From contig NC_082687.1 of the NCBI RefSeq assembly GCF_949987515.2, forward strand, positions 120,013,838-120,077,837: a stretch of DNA of 64,000 nucleotides. Direction: 5' to 3'. The notes under the pieces are model-generated. The model saw nothing but the letters and a program-made list of their open reading frames with translations, did no database searches and had not been told where the DNA came from. This DNA comes from Delphinus delphis. Its lineage: Eukaryota; Chordata; Mammalia; Artiodactyla; Delphinidae. Positions 63,580 through 64,000 of the stretch are shown piece after piece. The position numbers and the translations under genes are program-made. Within the stretch, counting starts at the first letter, position 1, and every line of letters starts with the position of its first letter.

Positions 63580-64000
63580 TTGTAAACAAAATGGAAAGAC
63601 ATATGACAAAGGGCTAATTTCCTAATGTGTAAAGATCTTTTCCTAATCACTAAAAAGGCACAACCAAATAGAAAATAAAGGCAGTTCACAGAGGAATTCA
63701 TATACAAATATGAAAATGTATTCTCTTCTAATTAAAGAAATGTAAATGTAAAATAAAATGAGATTCCATTTCCACCTGTCAGGTTGAAAAATCTGAAAGT
63801 TTAATAGTATATGTTGGTGAAGATGTAAGAAAACAGACACTTTCTTACGGTACTGGGTGGGAGTGTAAACTGGCATAACCTCTTTGAAGAACAGTTTGTC
63901 CATTTTTAAATGTAAAATTTTAAATGTAATGCCTTTTAGCAGTATGTCTATGTCCGGGAAGTGATTCTAAAGAAATGAATGCTCATAAATGCTCAAGAAC
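63580..64000 (+). mobile_element. Old L1 relic (sense), runs off the window
   Basis: Contains gacaaagggctaatttccta and agatgtaagaaaacagacac plus gtgggagtgtaaactggcat, a familiar order in old L1 elements. The end is not in the window. Confidence 0.6.

Larger units (their letters stand above)
62713..64000 (+). other. Intron 29 of window (partial)
   Basis: 1.3 kb running off the window. It holds a clear MIR at about 63145-63390 and an old L1 (plus) from about 63580. No exon recognised. Confidence 0.7.

Noticed and set aside
1..64000. An undescribed multi-gene system
   Set aside because: Every supported coding exon belongs to one gene; the rest is intron and common mammalian repeats.

Overview
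This window is nuclear DNA from a mammal, almost certainly a cetacean and probably a toothed whale. The coding content is one gene on the + strand. Twenty-nine in-frame exons (497-62712) encode 1,823 consecutive whole codons that I recognise as the N-terminal to middle part of BLTP1 (KIAA1109, bridge-like lipid transfer protein family member 1; about 5,005 residues in human). The gene runs off both ends of the window; no start codon, stop codon, promoter or polyadenylation signal of the gene is present. All exon phases fit together with no frameshift or stop, so the locus looks functional.

The species call rests on the SINEs. Five tRNA-Glu-derived CHR-type SINEs occur, all in minus orientation, in two forms: a long form ending in 'gggaagtccc' or 'gggaagccc' (10330-10680, 28811-29107, 41347-41634) and a shorter form with a 'gcggtacgcgggcctctcac' type body (12583-12789, 56753-56973) that I associate with toothed whales. 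No ruminant BovB LINE or Bov-A SINE was noticed.

Layout: 1-12561 holds exons 1-7, with old MIR, L1 and L2 relics and a (TA)n(CA)n microsatellite between them. 12562-23782 is an 11.2 kb intron that contains a near full-length, defective L1 (13913-21021) antisense to the gene. 23783-37115 holds exons 8-13, with an MLT1-type LTR, a composite L1 carrying a nested SINE, and two pogo/Tigger-type DNA transposon relics. 37116-41992 is repeat-rich and includes a three-copy 99-bp tandem repeat. 41993-62712 is the exon-dense part (exons 14-29), including the 838-nt exon 16. 62713-64000 is intron with a MIR and an old L1.

BLTP1 proteins are very long, rod-like lipid transfer proteins of the VPS13/ATG2-like (repeating beta-groove) superfamily, thought to move phospholipid at membrane contact sites. 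The segment here alternates well-structured beta-rich stretches with Ser-rich, probably disordered loops (mainly exons 7, 15, 16, 22 and 24). I found no novel multi-gene system. The points worth a second look are splice-site details, a SINE 22 nt from a splice donor, unusual L1 insertions and the tandem repeat.
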